The notes under the pieces were generated by a model, which saw nothing but the letters and a program-made list of their open reading frames with translations, ran no database searches and was not told where the DNA came from. A DNA stretch of 64,000 nucleotides from JADJWR01 sp963847675 (lineage in GTDB: Bacteria; Pseudomonadota; Gammaproteobacteria; Burkholderiales; Burkholderiaceae_F). Below, in pieces: positions 60,097 through 64,000 of this stretch. The number at the start of each line of letters is the position of its first letter. The stretch's first letter is position 1. The position numbers were made by a program, and so were the translations under genes. Location of the stretch: NCBI GenBank assembly GCA_963847675.1, contig CAWKAP010000002.1:310001-374000 (forward strand). Direction: 5' to 3'.

Positions 60097-60678
60097 TCAG
60101 GCCACGAAGGGACGCACGCCGAACAGCCAGCCGTGCAGATACAGCGCGAACACGGCCCACGCCCCCGCGCCGACGACGATCGTCGTCACGTCGCCGGCCA
60201 GCGTTCCGCGCACGTCGACGCGGCCCTGGCTGCGATCGCGCCGCCGTGCCGCGCGATAGTCGAACACCGCCCACAGCAGGAAGCCGCCGAACAGCAGCAG
60301 GTCCTCGAGGTGCCCGTTGGCGAGCAGATGCCCGACGGCCCAGATCTTCACGCCGAGCACCATCGGATGCCCGACCGCCGCCTTGATGCGGTTGCGCGGC
60401 ACGTAGGCCGCGGCCAGCAGCACGAACGCAAACAGCACGAGCAGGGCCGACAAGTGCCGCGCCCATAACGGCGGATCCCAGAGCACGATCGCGGCGCCGC
60501 GCGCCTGGCCGTAGCCGATCACGATCAGCACCAGGCCGACCGCGGAGACCACGGAATAGATGCCCTTGTACGCGCCCGCACCCAGTTTCGCGATCTGCGC
60601 ACCGCGCCAGCCTTCGGCAAAGATGCGCACCGAGTGCGCGCCGAGGAAGACGATCAGTCCGGCGATCAGCAACGTCAT
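60097..60678 (-). CDS. NnrU-family membrane protein
   Basis: A 193-residue inner-membrane protein with about six hydrophobic segments. NnrU hallmarks: LGAHSVRIFAEGWR after helix 1, YKGIYSVVSAVGLVLIVIGY, and RHPMVLGVKIW-like VGHPMVLGVKIWAVGHLLAN. The family is related to isoprenylcysteine methyltransferase-like membrane folds and has been linked to nitric-oxide/nitrite metabolism in Rhodobacter; no denitrification genes are near here. Divergent from the FAD/Fe-S dehydrogenase with 167 bases between. Confidence 0.9.
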   Translation of the reverse strand: MTLLIAGLIVFLGAHSVRIFAEGWRGAQIAKLGAGAYKGIYSVVSAVGLVLIVIGYGQARGAAIVLWDPPLWARHLSALLVLFAFVLLAAAYVPRNRIKAAVGHPMVLGVKIWAVGHLLANGHLEDLLLFGGFLLWAVFDYRAARRRDRSQGRVDVRGTLAGDVTTIVVGAGAWAVFALYLHGWLFGVRPFVA

Positions 60679-60845
60679 CGCACGCCCCTCTTCTCAAGCC
60701 ATCGGGCTGCATTCTCGGCCGAAAAGCGCGCTGCGGCGATACCGCGCCGCGACCCCTGCATTGCGACCCTGCTGCCGGCGCGGTCGAGACCGGCGACTTG
60801 TTACAGCGCAAGACCGCAGGCAGAACCTTTGCTACGTTGCTGCGC

Positions 60846-63665
<2,820 letters not shown>

Positions 63666-63713
63666 CGCGCCGCGGCCGGCGCTACGATGCGCCATCCATT
63701 GCCGCAAACCGCC

Positions 63714-64000
63714 ATGCCCCCGACCTCTGCCGATCCCGCTGCGCTGCAGGCTCCGCTGACGAGCGCCGACTTCGATGTCCTTGGCGAGATGCTCGCCGCG
63801 GACTGGGCGCCGGAAACGACGATGGACCTGGAGCAGCTCGACGGCTTTCTGGCCGGGCTGATCTGCGCCCCGCGCGTCGTGCTGCCGAGCGCGTATGTGC
63901 CCGTCATCTTCGGCGACGAGGAGCCGGCGTTTCCCGACGGCGAGACAGCGCAGCGCTTCTTCACGCTGCTGATGCGGCGGAACAACCAGATCGCCACCGC
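63714..64000 (+). CDS. UPF0149/YecA-family protein (3' end outside window)
   Basis: The open frame runs from ATG 63714 off the right edge (at least 95 codons). After a short Pro/Ala start comes LGEMLAADWAPETTMDLEQL, then DGFLAGLICAPRVVLPSAYV, the conserved core of the UPF0149 (YgfB/YecA) family. These are small helical proteins of unclear function, often ending in a zinc-binding SEC-C motif, which would lie outside this window. It begins 48 bases after the dehydrogenase stop, on the same strand. Confidence 0.82.
   Translation, partial: MPPTSADPAALQAPLTSADFDVLGEMLAADWAPETTMDLEQLDGFLAGLICAPRVVLPSAYVPVIFGDEEPAFPDGETAQRFFTLLMRRNNQIAT

Overview
The window is GC-rich (my rough estimate is two thirds G+C), densely coded DNA. 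It looks like a chromosome piece from a betaproteobacterium, most likely Burkholderiales. The reasons are the family mix (TRAP and TAXI carriers, ExeA/GspB secretion proteins, NnrU, DUF3014, UPF0149, a BKACE enzyme, a CZB-type diguanylate cyclase, an MaeB-type malic enzyme) and the C/G palindromic repeats between genes. I see no tRNA, rRNA, CRISPR array, insertion sequence or prophage gene. Both ends cut genes: a TRAP binding protein on the left and a UPF0149 protein on the right.

Layout. 0-4.7 kb: a TRAP carrier followed by otnK and otnC (four-carbon acid-sugar breakdown) and a small monooxygenase-fold protein. 4.7-12.3 kb: an aldo/keto reductase, a MoaD-like protein with a BNR-repeat protein, a GGDEF-EAL protein, small ABM and VOC proteins, an AEC transporter and a D-2-hydroxyacid dehydrogenase. 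12.3-18.3 kb, all minus strand: class III aminotransferase, TAXI binding protein, fused TRAP permease, universal stress protein and dodecin. 18.4-24.8 kb: a phosphoesterase-like protein, a large HAMP-GAF-GGDEF-EAL protein, BKACE and an SDR. 24.9-31.6 kb, minus strand: a six-hairpin glycosidase, GspB, ExeA, a zinc-sensing-type diguanylate cyclase and glmS. 31.8-41.2 kb: an Lrp regulator, a NYN-LOTUS RNA-binding protein, upp, a DMT exporter, a three-domain ACP-acyl-AMP ligase-acyltransferase fusion, uup and the DUF1326/DUF2182 pair. 41.6-54 kb: a catabolic island. A dipeptide-type ABC importer is followed by diaminopropionate ammonia-lyase, an M20 carbamoylase/amidase and an N-carbamoyl-D-amino-acid-hydrolase-like enzyme; D-aminoacylase and an MlrC/M81 enzyme are read the other way. 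54-64 kb: maeB, an M20 peptidase, two small envelope proteins, DUF3014, NnrU and a FAD/Fe-S D-2-hydroxyacid dehydrogenase.

Two things cut across the window. First, many genes are broken by single extra bases although their protein sequence is otherwise clean. These sites are packed into 0.3-1.5 kb and 45.4-48.8 kb, with single cases elsewhere, including glmS. I read them as sequence errors, so I give repaired gene limits. Second, palindromes sit at functional junctions: between binding-protein and permease genes in two import operons, and over stop codons where genes converge.

The most interesting candidates are the diaminopropionate/carbamoyl-amino-acid island, the ACP-FAAL-PlsC fusion, and the palindromes at the binding-protein/permease junctions.
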